Of a stretch of DNA of 54,737 bases, positions 7,454-17,007 are shown one piece after another. The notes beneath the pieces are model-generated. The model did not search any database. It saw nothing but the letters and a program-made list of their open reading frames with translations, and was not told the origin of the DNA. Each line of letters opens with the position of its first letter. Within the stretch, counting starts at the first letter, position 1. A program made the translations under genes and the position numbers. Source of the DNA: Planctomycetaceae bacterium (GTDB lineage: Bacteria > Planctomycetota > Planctomycetia > Pirellulales > PNKZ01); NCBI GenBank assembly GCA_016793115.1, contig JAEUIN010000239.1, positions 1 through 54,737 on the forward strand, given 5' to 3'.

Positions 7454-10386
7454 TCGTTCTTCGGCGTCTTGCCGCCCGATTTTTGCAACACGTCGTCAAG
7501 CGAACGCGCCGTCGTTTTCACGTTGCGGCGAAGCTTGATCGACTTAATGCCGAACAACGCAGTGACGGCCAAGCCGCCGAGTGCGGCCGGTAAGGCGTTC
7601 GGATAGCCGAGCAATGCCGCAACGCACGCCCCGACGGTGACGACCGCGGAAGCGAGCGCCAAACTACCCTTCCAACGCGAGGCCTTCGTGCCGGTGCGAA
7701 TTTGGTGGCTGGCCACCGCGGTTCGGGCGTTCACGTTGGCCAGTTCGCGAAGCGTGCTCAAGTCGGACTTCCGCTCGGCGGCGACGCTGCGGGCCTTAAA
7801 TTCGGCCGCCGACAGCGGCGCGACGGAACGCTCCGATGATTCCGCCGGCCGTTGGGCAGGCTCATCCTGATTCTCCGTCATCGCGGCCGCCGGTCGCGAC
7901 GATTGTGAATGCTGCGGTTGGGGCCGCTGCGGCGTCGGACAATCCGCGGCCTGCTCGCCTCGCTGCACGCCAAGACGCTGGAACAACTGGGCCATATAGT
8001 CGCTCAGCGAATCATCTTCTTGTTCTCCCGCCGGGGCGGCGACCGCCGCCGGCTCCGCGCGACGGATCTGTTCGTCGATCGGAGGGGAGACGGCATGATT
8101 GTCGTCCAGTGCCGCAGCGAGGCCGAGCCGGCGCAAGACATCGGCCGCGCTTTCGCCCGCGCCCGAGCGATTCGGCGCCGGCTCAACGGGCTCTTTGTCG
8201 ACTTTCCCCGGATGATCGTCGGCGATCTGCGCGGCATCGTCGTGCGGAGCGTTCACCGCCGCGGCGAACGCCTCAACCGAAGTTTTGAGTTCGACGGGAT
8301 GTCCAATCGTTTCGACGGACTCGTCGAGCGATGCCGCCGCCGACGTCGAATCGTCCGAGCGGCCGGCTTCAGTTTCAACTTCCGCGGCGCACGATTCAAA
8401 TGGTTCGGCGATTTCGGACACGGGCACGACGGCATCCGCCGGCGTCTCTCGGCTTTCTCGCGCCAAACTTAGCTCGGCGCGCAAGCGTTCGATTTCAGCA
8501 TCACGCTGGGAGAGACGACTGTTGAGCAATTCCAGCATTTCGGCGGTCTCGTGCGATAACCTCTCGGCTTCACACGAGGCGGAATCGGCCGCCGTCGACT
8601 CGCCTGACGGAATTGATGCAAGCGGCGCCGCTGTAGAACCCTCGACATCGCGCTCTTCGAGCCTTCGCTCGCGTTCGACGAGTTCGGTCCAACTTCGCTT
8701 TAATGCTTCGCAACGCGACGCGACAAGCTCGCGATGCTTGGCGAGCGACTCGCGATCGGCCTGCAGCCTTTCGGACTCCGCGGCCAGTTCGAGCCGTTCT
8801 TTGGCCAGAGCCTCACCCTGCGACGAACATTCGGCTTGAGCAGAGGCGACCTCGGCATAACGAGCTTCAACGACTCCCGTTTGTCTTTGCAGATCATCCG
8901 ACGATGCCTGGAGATCCGCTTCGCGTTTTTCCAGTTCTCGACGAAGGTCGGCCAAGCGTTGTGAAACTGCTTCCAGCTCCGCCTCACGCCGAACGAATTG
9001 CCCGGTGCGGGCGGATTCAGACGCCTGTGTCGCTTCGCGCTCCGCGTGAGCCGACCGCAGCGCCAATTCGGCGGTTTGACGAAGTTCGAACTCGGCGATC
9101 TTGTCGGCCGCTTCGGTTTCGCGTACGACGAGCGCCGCCAGCCTTTGGGCAAAAGACGCATCGCGCTCGGCGAGCGAAGTTTCCCAAGCGGTCATCCTAG
9201 ATTCGATCTGCTGATGAGCCGCCGAGGCGATCCGCAGTTCTTGTTCACGGGCCGCCAAGGTTCGTTCGCGTTCGGCCAATTCGCGGTCGATCGTCGCATG
9301 ACGGTCGACGCCCTCGCCGGCCAGCCGTTCCAACGCCGATTGACGCTCGGCAAGCGAAGCCAGTTGCTGAGACAGCGACCGCTCGCGCGTTTCGAGGTCG
9401 CAAGCCCGCGCTGCGCATTCGGCCGTCCGCTGGGCCGCCGCCGCCGCCTGCTCTTTGAGTTCGGCTTCCCACCGCAGCAGTTCGCCCGAGTCCTGCTCGG
9501 CACGCGCCTGGTCCGCGGCGAGTTGAGCGAGGCGTCGCTCAAGATCGGCTTCTTTCTCCTTAAGGCGCGCTTCGGCCGCTTCCAAATCGGCGCGCCGGGC
9601 GTCGAGCGCCGCTTGAGCCGCCTGGCGATCTTGGCTGGCCTGCTTGGCGAGAGTTCGTAAGCGTTCGCCTTGCTCGGTAAGCGAGCGTTGCTCTTCGGCC
9701 AATGCTTGGCCGCGGCGATCGCACTCGTCGAGCCGGAGTTGCGCTTCGCGCGTCAGAGTTTCCAGCCGACTCTGTTCGAGTTTGAGTTGAGTTTCTTCCT
9801 GCGAATGGAGCCGACGGCGTCCTTCTAGTTCCGACATTCGCAATTGAAATTTGCGCAATTTCGCGACAGCCGCACGCAGCCGACGCCGACCTTGCCGGTT
9901 GGCGAGTTCCAGCCGCGCCGCGAGTTGATCGAGCCGACGTTGATCGGCTTTGAGTTCGCCGCCGAAACGACGCACCGTGCCGGCGACGTCGGCCGCCTTT
10001 CCCGGCAAGCTCATCACTTGGAATTCGACGGAGCCGAACGCGAGCCGATCGCCGGCCTTAAGCGGAGCGTCGTCGAAGGATCGGTCGTTCAGCAGCGTCG
10101 AGCCGGCCCAGCGACGAATGATCGACTTTTGCGGGCCATGAAGTACTACGCACTGCACCGGTTCGATTTCCACGCCGTGGATTCGCAACGTGCAATACCC
10201 GGCCGAGCCTATGGTGCATTTTGCCGAAGACAAGCGAACCAATCGGCCGATCTGCGATCCGGCCGTGACTTTGAGTAGAAACTCCCCGGTCGTGCCGCCG
10301 AGCATCGACGACGTCGCGTCGGGCTTGCCGAGACGACGGCCGATCGTCGGGTCGCCCGCGGCGGCGGAGGTCACGAAGCTCGTCAT
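7450..10386 (-). CDS. FHA-domain, long coiled-coil membrane protein
   Basis: A roughly 978-residue protein with three parts. The N-terminal 130 residues contain an FHA-like domain (IGRLVRLSSAKCTIG, then LNDRSFDDAPLKAGDRLAFG), a phosphothreonine-binding fold. Residues about 130-560 are a very long Glu/Arg/Ala/Gln-rich coiled coil with heptad character. An acidic, Ala/Pro-rich linker follows, and near the C-terminus lie two hydrophobic segments (LALASAVVTVGACVAALLG and ALGGLAVTALFG) that should anchor it in the inner membrane. The ATG at 10386 is used; an in-frame GTG at 10413 is equally possible, and neither has a good ribosome site. It may organise a kinase-dependent complex at the membrane, but no function is known. 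No neighbour points to a partner. Confidence 0.78.
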   Translation of the reverse strand: MTSFVTSAAAGDPTIGRRLGKPDATSSMLGGTTGEFLLKVTAGSQIGRLVRLSSAKCTIGSAGYCTLRIHGVEIEPVQCVVLHGPQKSIIRRWAGSTLLNDRSFDDAPLKAGDRLAFGSVEFQVMSLPGKAADVAGTVRRFGGELKADQRRLDQLAARLELANRQGRRRLRAAVAKLRKFQLRMSELEGRRRLHSQEETQLKLEQSRLETLTREAQLRLDECDRRGQALAEEQRSLTEQGERLRTLAKQASQDRQAAQAALDARRADLEAAEARLKEKEADLERRLAQLAADQARAEQDSGELLRWEAELKEQAAAAAQRTAECAARACDLETRERSLSQQLASLAERQSALERLAGEGVDRHATIDRELAERERTLAAREQELRIASAAHQQIESRMTAWETSLAERDASFAQRLAALVVRETEAADKIAEFELRQTAELALRSAHAEREATQASESARTGQFVRREAELEAVSQRLADLRRELEKREADLQASSDDLQRQTGVVEARYAEVASAQAECSSQGEALAKERLELAAESERLQADRESLAKHRELVASRCEALKRSWTELVERERRLEERDVEGSTAAPLASIPSGESTAADSASCEAERLSHETAEMLELLNSRLSQRDAEIERLRAELSLARESRETPADAVVPVSEIAEPFESCAAEVETEAGRSDDSTSAAASLDESVETIGHPVELKTSVEAFAAAVNAPHDDAAQIADDHPGKVDKEPVEPAPNRSGAGESAADVLRRLGLAAALDDNHAVSPPIDEQIRRAEPAAVAAPAGEQEDDSLSDYMAQLFQRLGVQRGEQAADCPTPQRPQPQHSQSSRPAAAMTENQDEPAQRPAESSERSVAPLSAAEFKARSVAAERKSDLSTLRELANVNARTAVASHQIRTGTKASRWKGSLALASAVVTVGACVAALLGYPNALPAALGGLAVTALFGIKSIKLRRNVKTTARSLDDVLQKSGGKTPKND

Positions 10387-10413
10387 GTTGGGTTCAGTAG
10401 TCACGGGCGGCAC

Positions 10414-11102
10414 CGAGTAGGAAATCGGGAAGTTTCAGGCTCCCCCAGCCTGCGCCGGCATGCGGGGGTGCGCAGAGTGGGCCGCAAGCATCTACCTCAC
10501 AGTTCACGCAAGTCAAAACCGTTATAGGGGTTCCACTTTGCCGAACTGCGGAATTCCGCCCGCGTTGGCGCATGAACATTTCGTCGGCCGGTGCGTCGTT
10601 AAGCAGGGCAAATACGGCCGACTCCGCCGGTCGTAGCGGAACTTCCGTAGAAAAAGAACTGCACAACTGCGACGGATTTGACGATCTACGGAAACTATCG
10701 TCCCGTCGGGTACCACGCGGCGGGACGCGCAGTCGCACCAAACGGCGTGCGATGCTCCGACGTGCCCCGGATGTGCGGGCGACGGCGGTTCGGCGATGAC
10801 GTCGATCGCGGTCGTGCGCGGCGGCCCGTCTGCGCACCGCAAGCCGTGTCGTGCCAGGGGGTTCCGCTAAGCGAACTTTCGGTCCGGCCGAACGGATTTA
10901 CTCAAACCGTTCTTGCCCGACTGCGTACTATAGTTTGGATGCAACGGGGTCGCCGGCGCTGAGTTTCCGGCTCTCACGCTCCAACGGGAACGTAAACGTG
11001 GATAACAAAAAACGACTGGCTCAGAAGCAACGCACGAAAAAGCAGACCGCCGGGAGTCAACCCGCCGGTGCGGCGACTCCGCGTGCGCGTGAGGAAAAAT
11101 CC
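10414..11102. other. Long intergenic region upstream of the DksA-like gene
   Basis: No frame in this stretch looks coding. It holds a GC hairpin near 10441-10480 (CTGCGC pairing with GCGCAG) and a possible -10 hexamer (TACTAT) near 10926 without a good -35. The last 105 bases are open in frame with the downstream gene from a GTG at 10998, encoding a Lys/Gln/Ala-rich stretch that may be an N-terminal extension. Confidence 0.5.
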
Positions 11103-11570
11103 ATGGCAGGAAAAGATACGGCCGTCATGAAGATGCGCGAAGTGCTGATGTTGCGTCGCGATGCGCTTCGTAAGGCTTTGGCCGGAGATCTCAGCACGCT
11201 CACCGAACTGCGCGATGGAACGGCGGGCGACGCCATCGATCAGGCCTTGGATTCCGCGCACCACGAGCTTAATTCGCAGCTCGCCGAAGTGGAAAGCCGC
11301 GAGTTGGCCAACATCGAAAACGCCTTAGAGCGGATGCGCGGCGGCAACTACGGCATCTGTGAAGGTTGTAACAATAAGATTCCGTTTGCTCGGTTGAGCG
11401 CACTTCCGTATGCCACGCTTTGCATCGAGTGTCAGCGAGAAGCGGAACGCGACGGAACCGCCGTGGGCATGGAATTCATGGATTGGGGACGTTTGGTCGA
11501 CGGCGGCGGGGGCGGCGTCGGCGGCGACGATGTGGCGTCGATCAACGACATCGAAATCGATGTTTCTTGA
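11103..11570 (+). CDS. DksA/TraR-type C4 zinc-finger protein
   Basis: The 155-residue product has a helical N-terminus followed by a four-cysteine zinc finger, C86-x2-C89 and C107-x2-C110, with the 17-residue spacing of the DksA/TraR family. Such proteins bind in the RNA polymerase secondary channel and modulate initiation, often with ppGpp. The acidic DxxDxA-type tip is represented by GDAIDQALDS, close to the family pattern. A Gly-rich C-terminal tail (GGGGGVGGDD) is extra. The ATG at 11103 is chosen because GAGGAAAAATCC precedes it. The GTG at 10998 would add 35 basic residues, preceded by a weaker GGGA site. It is followed by an HtrA-like protease gene, possibly a stress link. Confidence 0.88.
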   Translation: MAGKDTAVMKMREVLMLRRDALRKALAGDLSTLTELRDGTAGDAIDQALDSAHHELNSQLAEVESRELANIENALERMRGGNYGICEGCNNKIPFARLSALPYATLCIECQREAERDGTAVGMEFMDWGRLVDGGGGGVGGDDVASINDIEIDVS

Positions 11571-11643
11571 TAATCCGTACTCCTGGAGCAACAATTCGTT
11601 AAGCTCAAACGAGCTGGGCGATTGAATTCAGGAGGGCGGGACG

Positions 11644-12852
11644 ATGCGGCAGTCGGGACAAACCGAGACGACATTCCTCAGCACAGGGCTCGCGGCAAAG
11701 GCGCGCCCTGTGCTGCTTTTTTGCGCCACGAGTTTGGCACTTCAATTCATCGCAGCCGCCGGTTCCGCTCAGGAACCGTTTACTCCGCCGCTGTATCGGC
11801 CGGAAGTGCGCGAGCAGCTCTATCAGCAGCTCCACCGAGACGTGGCGGAATTGGAAAAACACGGCAACATTCTGAAGACGGTCGTTAAGCTCGTCGCTCC
11901 CACGGTCGTGCACATTGAAGCGCAACGCAGCGAGGGAAGTCGCGTTTACGGCCGTAGCCGCACCGTGGAAGAAGCCGGCAGCGGCGCTATTTTCGAGCTG
12001 AGCGGCAAGTATTTTGTCTTAACCAATCGTCACGTCGTCCGCGACGCGGCGATGAAAGACATCAATATCGGTCTCGCAGACGGCCGGTTGATTCATCCGG
12101 AGAAAGTCTGGGCCGACAAAGACACCGATGTCGCCGTAATGAGCGTCGCCGCGACCGGCCTCGTGGCCGCACGGATCGGAGATAGCGACAAAGTCGAAAT
12201 CGGCGACTTCGTCGTCGCCGTCGGTAGCCCGTTCGGGTTAAGCCATTCGGTCACCTACGGAATCATCAGCGCCAAAGGGCGTCGCGATCTGGAACTGGGC
12301 GACGGCACCGTGCGCTTTCAGGATTTCCTGCAGACCGACGCGGCGATCAACCCCGGCAACAGCGGCGGCCCGCTCATTAGCCTGCGGGGCGAAGTGATCG
12401 GCATCAACACGGCCATCGCCAGCAACTCCGGGGGCAACGAGGGAATCGGCTTCAGCATTCCGATCAACATGGCGATGACGATCGCCAAGCAGCTTATTGA
12501 GCACGGCGCCGTCTCGCGAGCCTTTCTCGGCGTGACGCTCGATTCCAAGTTCAACGCCGAAACGGCGACGAAACTCGGATTGCCGCGCCGAATCGGCGCC
12601 CACGTGATCCGCATTACTCCCGGTTCGCCGGCCGAAACGGCGGCGATCCAGGTCGGCGACGTCATTCTCTCGTTCAACGGCGTCCCGATCGACGACGACA
12701 GCCATTTGGTGAACATCATCAGTCTCACCAAGGTCGGCTCACAGGTCCCTGTCGCCCTCTACCGCGGCGGCAAAATGCTGGAAATGAAGACGGTGGTCGG
12801 TGACTACGACCAGTTCTTGCGCGCGGTTGAAGCGCAGACTCCGAAGCAGTAG
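11644..12852 (+). CDS. HtrA/Deg-like secreted serine protease with PDZ domain
   Basis: A 402-residue trypsin-fold protease. A signal peptide or anchor occupies about residues 20-42 (VLLFCATSLALQFIAAAGSAQ). The catalytic triad is H130 (LTNRHVV), D162 (DTDVAV) and S240 in NPGNSGGPL. A single PDZ domain follows at about 300-390 (GSPAETAAIQVGDVILSFNGVPI). HtrA proteins degrade misfolded periplasmic proteins, and the PDZ domain senses C-termini. AGGAGG stands nine bases before the ATG, one of the strongest ribosome sites in the window. The gene lies 73 bp after the DksA-like gene, close enough to share a transcript. DegS- or DegP-like behaviour cannot be told apart; one PDZ domain is more DegS-like. 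Confidence 0.9.
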   Translation: MRQSGQTETTFLSTGLAAKARPVLLFCATSLALQFIAAAGSAQEPFTPPLYRPEVREQLYQQLHRDVAELEKHGNILKTVVKLVAPTVVHIEAQRSEGSRVYGRSRTVEEAGSGAIFELSGKYFVLTNRHVVRDAAMKDINIGLADGRLIHPEKVWADKDTDVAVMSVAATGLVAARIGDSDKVEIGDFVVAVGSPFGLSHSVTYGIISAKGRRDLELGDGTVRFQDFLQTDAAINPGNSGGPLISLRGEVIGINTAIASNSGGNEGIGFSIPINMAMTIAKQLIEHGAVSRAFLGVTLDSKFNAETATKLGLPRRIGAHVIRITPGSPAETAAIQVGDVILSFNGVPIDDDSHLVNIISLTKVGSQVPVALYRGGKMLEMKTVVGDYDQFLRAVEAQTPKQ

Positions 12853-12956
12853 GCTTGGCGGCGAAATTCAAATCGCCGATTTGAGCGCGAGCGAAGTCCT
12901 TCGCGGGTTAGCGGCGTTGGCTTCCGCCCTGTTTCCGCTATTGGAGAATCGACGAC

Positions 12957-14213
12957 ATGACGACCTTCGCGCGCTTGTTTATCGGACTCTTTCTGTTTGC
13001 GTACGCCGATAAACTCGGAGCCGACGAAATCGTCGGCCCTTGGAATCTGACGAAGCTGAAGAGCCATGTGCCGTCGATGACGTGGCTCGACCGCTCGAAG
13101 CCCGTTCATTCGCTGCTGTATGAAGGGGAACTGTTCCGCGGCAAACCGACTGAGGTTTTCGCCTTTTATGCTTCGCCGACGACGCTCGGTGAAGGCAAGG
13201 CGGGCGAGAAGTACCCAGGCGTCGTGTTGATCCATGGCGGCGGCGGCACCGCGTTCGTCGAGTGGGCTCATCTTTGGGCGAAGCGAGGCTATGCGGCGAT
13301 CGCGATGGACCTGGCGGGCTCAAGGCCGAAGGAGCCGACGTTCGACGCCCGGACGGGCGCTCCGATCGGCCATGCCGCCAATCAGACGGACCGCACTCGC
13401 CTTCCGAACGGCGGCCCGTTCCACGGCCACGGCGAGAAGTTTGATTCGATCGGCGGCGATGTGAGCGACGACTGGCCGTTTCACGCCGCCGCGGCGGTCA
13501 TGCGGGCCCATACGCTGCTCCGCAGTTTTCCGGACGTCGATGCCGACCATACCGCCGTAACCGGCATTAGCTGGGGCGGCTACACGACCTGCCTGGCCGC
13601 ATCGCTCGACGATCGTTTTAAAGCCGCCGTTCCCGTGTACGGCTGCGGCTTCTTACAGGAGGGGGAGTCGGTGCAGAAGCCGAGCATCGACAAGCTCGGC
13701 GAGCGCCGTGCCGAGTGGGTCAAGGAGTACGATCCGGGGTCTCTACTGCCGCGCTGCCGCGTGCCGATTCTTTTCGTCAACGGCACCAACGACGTTCACT
13801 ACCCGCTCGACAGCTACATGAAAAGTTACAATGTCGTCCCAGCCGAGAAGCAGATACGGATCGAGGTCAATATGCGCCACGGGCACACGCCCGGATGGGC
13901 TCCGCAAGAAATCGGCCTGTTCATCGACTCCTCCTGTCGGGCCGGCAAGCCGCTTCCCAAGCTCAGTCGACCGACAATCGTCGGCGATAAGGTGCGTGTG
14001 AACGTCGACACGGCGACGGCAATTAAGCAGGCTGAACTGCATTACACCGTCGACGGCGGCGTGCGATCGCAAAGAACCTGGAAGACGATCTCCGCAATGC
14101 TTGTCGGAGACTCCATCCTATCCGCGAAGCCGCCGGAGTCGGCGAACACTTGGTTCATCACAGTCACGGACGACCGTGGCGCAATGGTCAGCACGACCGT
14201 CGAATTCCAATAA
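12957..14213 (+). CDS. Secreted alpha/beta hydrolase (acetyl-xylan esterase or dienelactone hydrolase type)
   Basis: The 418-residue product starts with a short signal peptide (FARLFIGLFLFAYA). An alpha/beta-hydrolase core follows: the oxyanion region VLIHGGGGTAF, the nucleophile S205 in GISWGGY, the acid D279 in VNGTNDVHYP and the base H308 or H310 in RHGHTPGW. This layout fits the acetyl-xylan esterase and prolyl-oligopeptidase-like hydrolases. After about residue 330 there is a beta-rich C-terminal module (ELHYTVDGG...WKTISA...WFITVTDD) resembling an Ig-like domain, common in such planctomycete hydrolases. It should act on polysaccharide esters or peptides in the periplasm. It follows the protease gene by about 100 bp. 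Confidence 0.8.
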   Translation: MTTFARLFIGLFLFAYADKLGADEIVGPWNLTKLKSHVPSMTWLDRSKPVHSLLYEGELFRGKPTEVFAFYASPTTLGEGKAGEKYPGVVLIHGGGGTAFVEWAHLWAKRGYAAIAMDLAGSRPKEPTFDARTGAPIGHAANQTDRTRLPNGGPFHGHGEKFDSIGGDVSDDWPFHAAAAVMRAHTLLRSFPDVDADHTAVTGISWGGYTTCLAASLDDRFKAAVPVYGCGFLQEGESVQKPSIDKLGERRAEWVKEYDPGSLLPRCRVPILFVNGTNDVHYPLDSYMKSYNVVPAEKQIRIEVNMRHGHTPGWAPQEIGLFIDSSCRAGKPLPKLSRPTIVGDKVRVNVDTATAIKQAELHYTVDGGVRSQRTWKTISAMLVGDSILSAKPPESANTWFITVTDDRGAMVSTTVEFQ

Positions 14214-14239
14214 CCGGCGCCGTCCTAGGCGAATCGACG

Positions 14240-14536
14240 TCAACCGGTCTCCGTCGCTTTGCCGTTCTCGACCGCATCGTCGATGGCCTTTTTCGCCAAG
14301 CCTTCCGAGCCGGCGTGGTCGACCATTTCGCGGGCTTTTTTGTCGGTCACCGGCGACTTGTGTTCGTGGTCGCGCCACTCCTTATCGGCCGGGCCGGCGA
14401 CCGCTTGCTCTTTGGCTTCCGGGCGAATATTCGGGTTGCTCGCCGGCTTGTTCGGCGTATCGCGGTACTCCGCCTGATCGAGCACTTCGTTCTTCGGCGG
14501 TTCCATTTTCGGAATCGGTTTTTTATCGCGTGACAT
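14240..14536 (-). CDS. Small highly hydrophilic protein of unknown function
   Basis: A 98-residue protein rich in Lys, Glu, Asp, Pro and Ala, with no cysteine, a single tryptophan (W54, in KEWRDHEHK) and no hydrophobic stretch. It should be largely disordered, apart from a helix near the C-terminus (KKAREMVDHAGSEGLAKKAIDDAVENG). A strong ribosome site, GAAGGAG, stands seven bases before the ATG, which is the main reason to accept it. It resembles stress-related hydrophilic proteins in composition only. It converges on the hydrolase gene. Confidence 0.7.
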   Translation of the reverse strand: MSRDKKPIPKMEPPKNEVLDQAEYRDTPNKPASNPNIRPEAKEQAVAGPADKEWRDHEHKSPVTDKKAREMVDHAGSEGLAKKAIDDAVENGKATETG

Positions 14537-14728
14537 GCAAAGCTCCTTCGTTTGAGTCTGAAGGAGTTACCGCACACGCGATGCCGAGCCGAGAAAGCCG
14601 GCCGCCGACTAGTGAAAAAGCGCGAAACTTGCGCAGCCTGACCGCCGCTCGTTCGATCGGAGAGTCGAAAGCGCAAGTTGACTCCGCGCTCGACGAAATC
14701 CTTTCGCCCGACACAAAGCGGAGATTCC

Positions 14729-15682
14729 CTACGCCGCCGCGGCCCGCTCCAAGCCGGTGAGCAAGGCGTCGACGACGCCCGAAACATTGACGTCGATCGC
14801 CACGTCGACGTTCGACGTCGACTGCAAGAGGTTGCGGCGATCGAACACGGTCATCCCGGCCGTGAGTTCTCCCGCCGTCTCGACATCGACCGACGCCCGC
14901 TGCGTCGTGAACAGTTCCGGGTGCGTCACGGCCAACAACGCGACGGCGTCGTGTAGCCGCACTCCTTCCAAGCCGAGTTGCTGCCGATAAGCGCGGAAGG
15001 AATACGGCAGAATCTTCCGCAGCAACCGGCCGACGCGCGACTCGACGTCGGGCATTCGCTCCAAGTGTCCGAAGTCGAACACCGGCTTCGAAAGCACGTC
15101 GAGCGGCACCACCGTTTTGGTGGCACGACACCTCAAGACGTCGCGCGCCGATTGTGGATCGAAGTACATGTTAAACTCGGCCGCGGGCGCAACGTCGCCC
15201 GGCAGGGCATACGTTCCGCCGGAGATCACCAGTTGCCCGATCTGGCCGACGAGCGCCGGATCGCGCCGCAAACACCGCGCGACGTTCGTCAGCGGCCCCA
15301 GCGTCAACAGCGTAAGTTGCTCGGCATCGGCGCGGATCGTTTCGGTGAGCACCTTTTCGGAGGGATGGCGCTGGTGCAACTCGGCGACTTGAAAGTCGGC
15401 GTTGCCCAAACCGTCGGCGCCGGTAAGAAAGCTCATCGTTTCGGCCGGGGCCTGATCCGGTTCGACGGCCGCTCCGACGCGCGGCCAGCGCGGCGGATCG
15501 AGTTGCTCGATCAAGGCCTGCACGTTGCGCGTCGCCTGCTCGGCCGAGACGTTGCCGGCGACGGCCGTCACGGCCAGCACCTCGAGGGAAGGATCAAACA
15601 ACGCCAGCGCGAGCGCCACGGCCCCGTCGATGCAAGGGTCGATGTCGATCGCAATCTTTCGAGCGGGTGTGTCACCGGCCAA
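14729..15682 (-). CDS. Nucleoside hydrolase (IunH family) with an altered calcium-site motif
   Basis: This 317-residue protein has the fold markers of inosine-uridine preferring nucleoside hydrolases, which cleave ribonucleosides to base and ribose. LTLGPLTN lies at 125-132, EFN at 168-170 and the C-terminal H243-D244 pair is present. The N-terminal calcium-binding motif, normally DxDPGxDDA, reads D13-I-D15-P-C17-I-D19-G20-A: a cysteine replaces the glycine and a glycine replaces the second aspartate of the pair, which in characterised enzymes is a bidentate calcium ligand. The start is TTG at 15682, supported by GGAGG eight bases upstream; no in-frame ATG is available. Activity may be altered, or this may define a subfamily. 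Confidence 0.82.
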   Translation of the reverse strand: MAGDTPARKIAIDIDPCIDGAVALALALFDPSLEVLAVTAVAGNVSAEQATRNVQALIEQLDPPRWPRVGAAVEPDQAPAETMSFLTGADGLGNADFQVAELHQRHPSEKVLTETIRADAEQLTLLTLGPLTNVARCLRRDPALVGQIGQLVISGGTYALPGDVAPAAEFNMYFDPQSARDVLRCRATKTVVPLDVLSKPVFDFGHLERMPDVESRVGRLLRKILPYSFRAYRQQLGLEGVRLHDAVALLAVTHPELFTTQRASVDVETAGELTAGMTVFDRRNLLQSTSNVDVAIDVNVSGVVDALLTGLERAAAA

Positions 15683-15908
15683 GTCGTCATCCTCCGGCTT
15701 TTGCCGAGGCCCGACCGCGCCGGTCGAGCCTTATGTCGCGTGATTCTAAGACGCTTCGCGAGTTCCGACAACCGCGCGCAAGCGAGTTTCCTCGACTCCC
15801 TTCTGAGCGGGCGACGCGCAGTTTACAATCATTCGTTCGTCGCGAGGTGCTCGCAGCGACGCTCAGCCCAGCTCTTCAAAGCCGCCGCCGAACCCTCCCG
15901 GCCCGTCC

Positions 15909-16952
15909 ATGACAAACTCCGCTCAACGCGCCATCCTCGGCCGACTTACCGGCGGTGAGAACCTCGCGCTCGACGAAGCCCGATCGGCCGTCGCCGGAAT
16001 CATGGCGGGCGAGTGGCCGGAAGGCGAAATCGGATTGTTCCTCACGTTGCTCCGCGACAAAGGGGAAACGGCCGACGAAATTGCCGGTGCGGCGCTCGCT
16101 ATGCGCGGGCACATGCGGAAGATTCACACGTCGCGCACCGGCATCATCGACACCTGCGGCACCGGCGGCGTCGGTAGCGAGATTTTCAACGTCAGCACGA
16201 CGGCCGCGCTCGTCGTCGCCGCGTGCGGCGTGCCGGTTGCGAAGCACGGCAATCGCAAAGTCACAAGCCGAAGCGGATCGGCCGACGTGCTCATGGAACT
16301 CGGCGTGAATGTGCAAGCCGCGGTCCCCGTGGTCGAGCAATGCTTGGAAGAGCTTGGCATCTGCTTTTGCTTCGCACCGCTGATGCATACGGCGATGAAG
16401 CACGTCGCCCCGGTGCGGCAGAAGCTCGGCACGCGGACGATCTTCAACTTGCTCGGCCCGCTGACGAACCCCGCCGGGGCCGAGTATCAATTGCTCGGCG
16501 TCGGACGGAGCGAGTTGCGGCCGCTGCTGGCGTCGGCCTTGCAACGGCTCGGCACGAAGCGCGCCGTGGTCGCGGGCGGCAGCGACGGCTTGGGCGAGGT
16601 CACGATCACGGGGCCGACCGAGGTCTGCGAAGTCGCTTCCTTCGGCGGCGCCGCACCCAGCTATGAGGTCAAAGACTTCCGTTGGACGCCGGCCGACTTC
16701 GACGTGCCGGTCGGCGCAATCGAACCGATCACGATCGACTCGCCGGCCGCGAGCGCGGCTCTGGTGCGCGAAGTCTTGCGCGGCGCCGTCGGGCCCGCGC
16801 GCGATATCGTCGTCGTCAACGCCGCGGCCGCCCTGTGGACGGCGAATCGCGCGCCGACGACGGCGACCGCAGCGGCCTTGGCGCGAACGGCAATCGACTC
16901 CGGCGCCGCCGCCAAGCTGTTGGAAGACCTCGTCCGGTTGACGAATGCTTAG
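15909..16952 (+). CDS. trpD: Anthranilate phosphoribosyltransferase
   Basis: TrpD joins anthranilate to phosphoribosyl pyrophosphate in tryptophan synthesis. The 347-residue product shows the pyrophosphate-binding GTGG at 84-87, NVSTT at 94-98 and the KHGNRKVTSRSGSADVL segment at 112-128, all typical. Length is normal for the family. No other trp gene is adjacent, so the pathway is scattered in this genome. The nucleoside hydrolase is divergent; a KDPG-aldolase family gene follows 55 bp downstream and may be cotranscribed. There is no clear ribosome site before the ATG, which is common among genes in this window. Confidence 0.93.
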   Translation: MTNSAQRAILGRLTGGENLALDEARSAVAGIMAGEWPEGEIGLFLTLLRDKGETADEIAGAALAMRGHMRKIHTSRTGIIDTCGTGGVGSEIFNVSTTAALVVAACGVPVAKHGNRKVTSRSGSADVLMELGVNVQAAVPVVEQCLEELGICFCFAPLMHTAMKHVAPVRQKLGTRTIFNLLGPLTNPAGAEYQLLGVGRSELRPLLASALQRLGTKRAVVAGGSDGLGEVTITGPTEVCEVASFGGAAPSYEVKDFRWTPADFDVPVGAIEPITIDSPAASAALVREVLRGAVGPARDIVVVNAAAALWTANRAPTTATAAALARTAIDSGAAAKLLEDLVRLTNA

Positions 16953-17007
16953 CGTCAGAATTGTTTCCTGATTCACGACATTCCCTTTTACCTCGCACGT
17001 ATCCGTC

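Noticed and set aside
8004..9660. Long antisense frames opposite the FHA/coiled-coil gene
   Set aside because: These are high-GC shadow frames. Only the minus strand gives a recognisable domain and heptad pattern.
10851..11102. N-terminal extension of the DksA-like protein from the upstream start at 10851
   Set aside because: Residues before the GTG at 10998 are unrelated to the family, and the ATG at 11103 has the better ribosome site.
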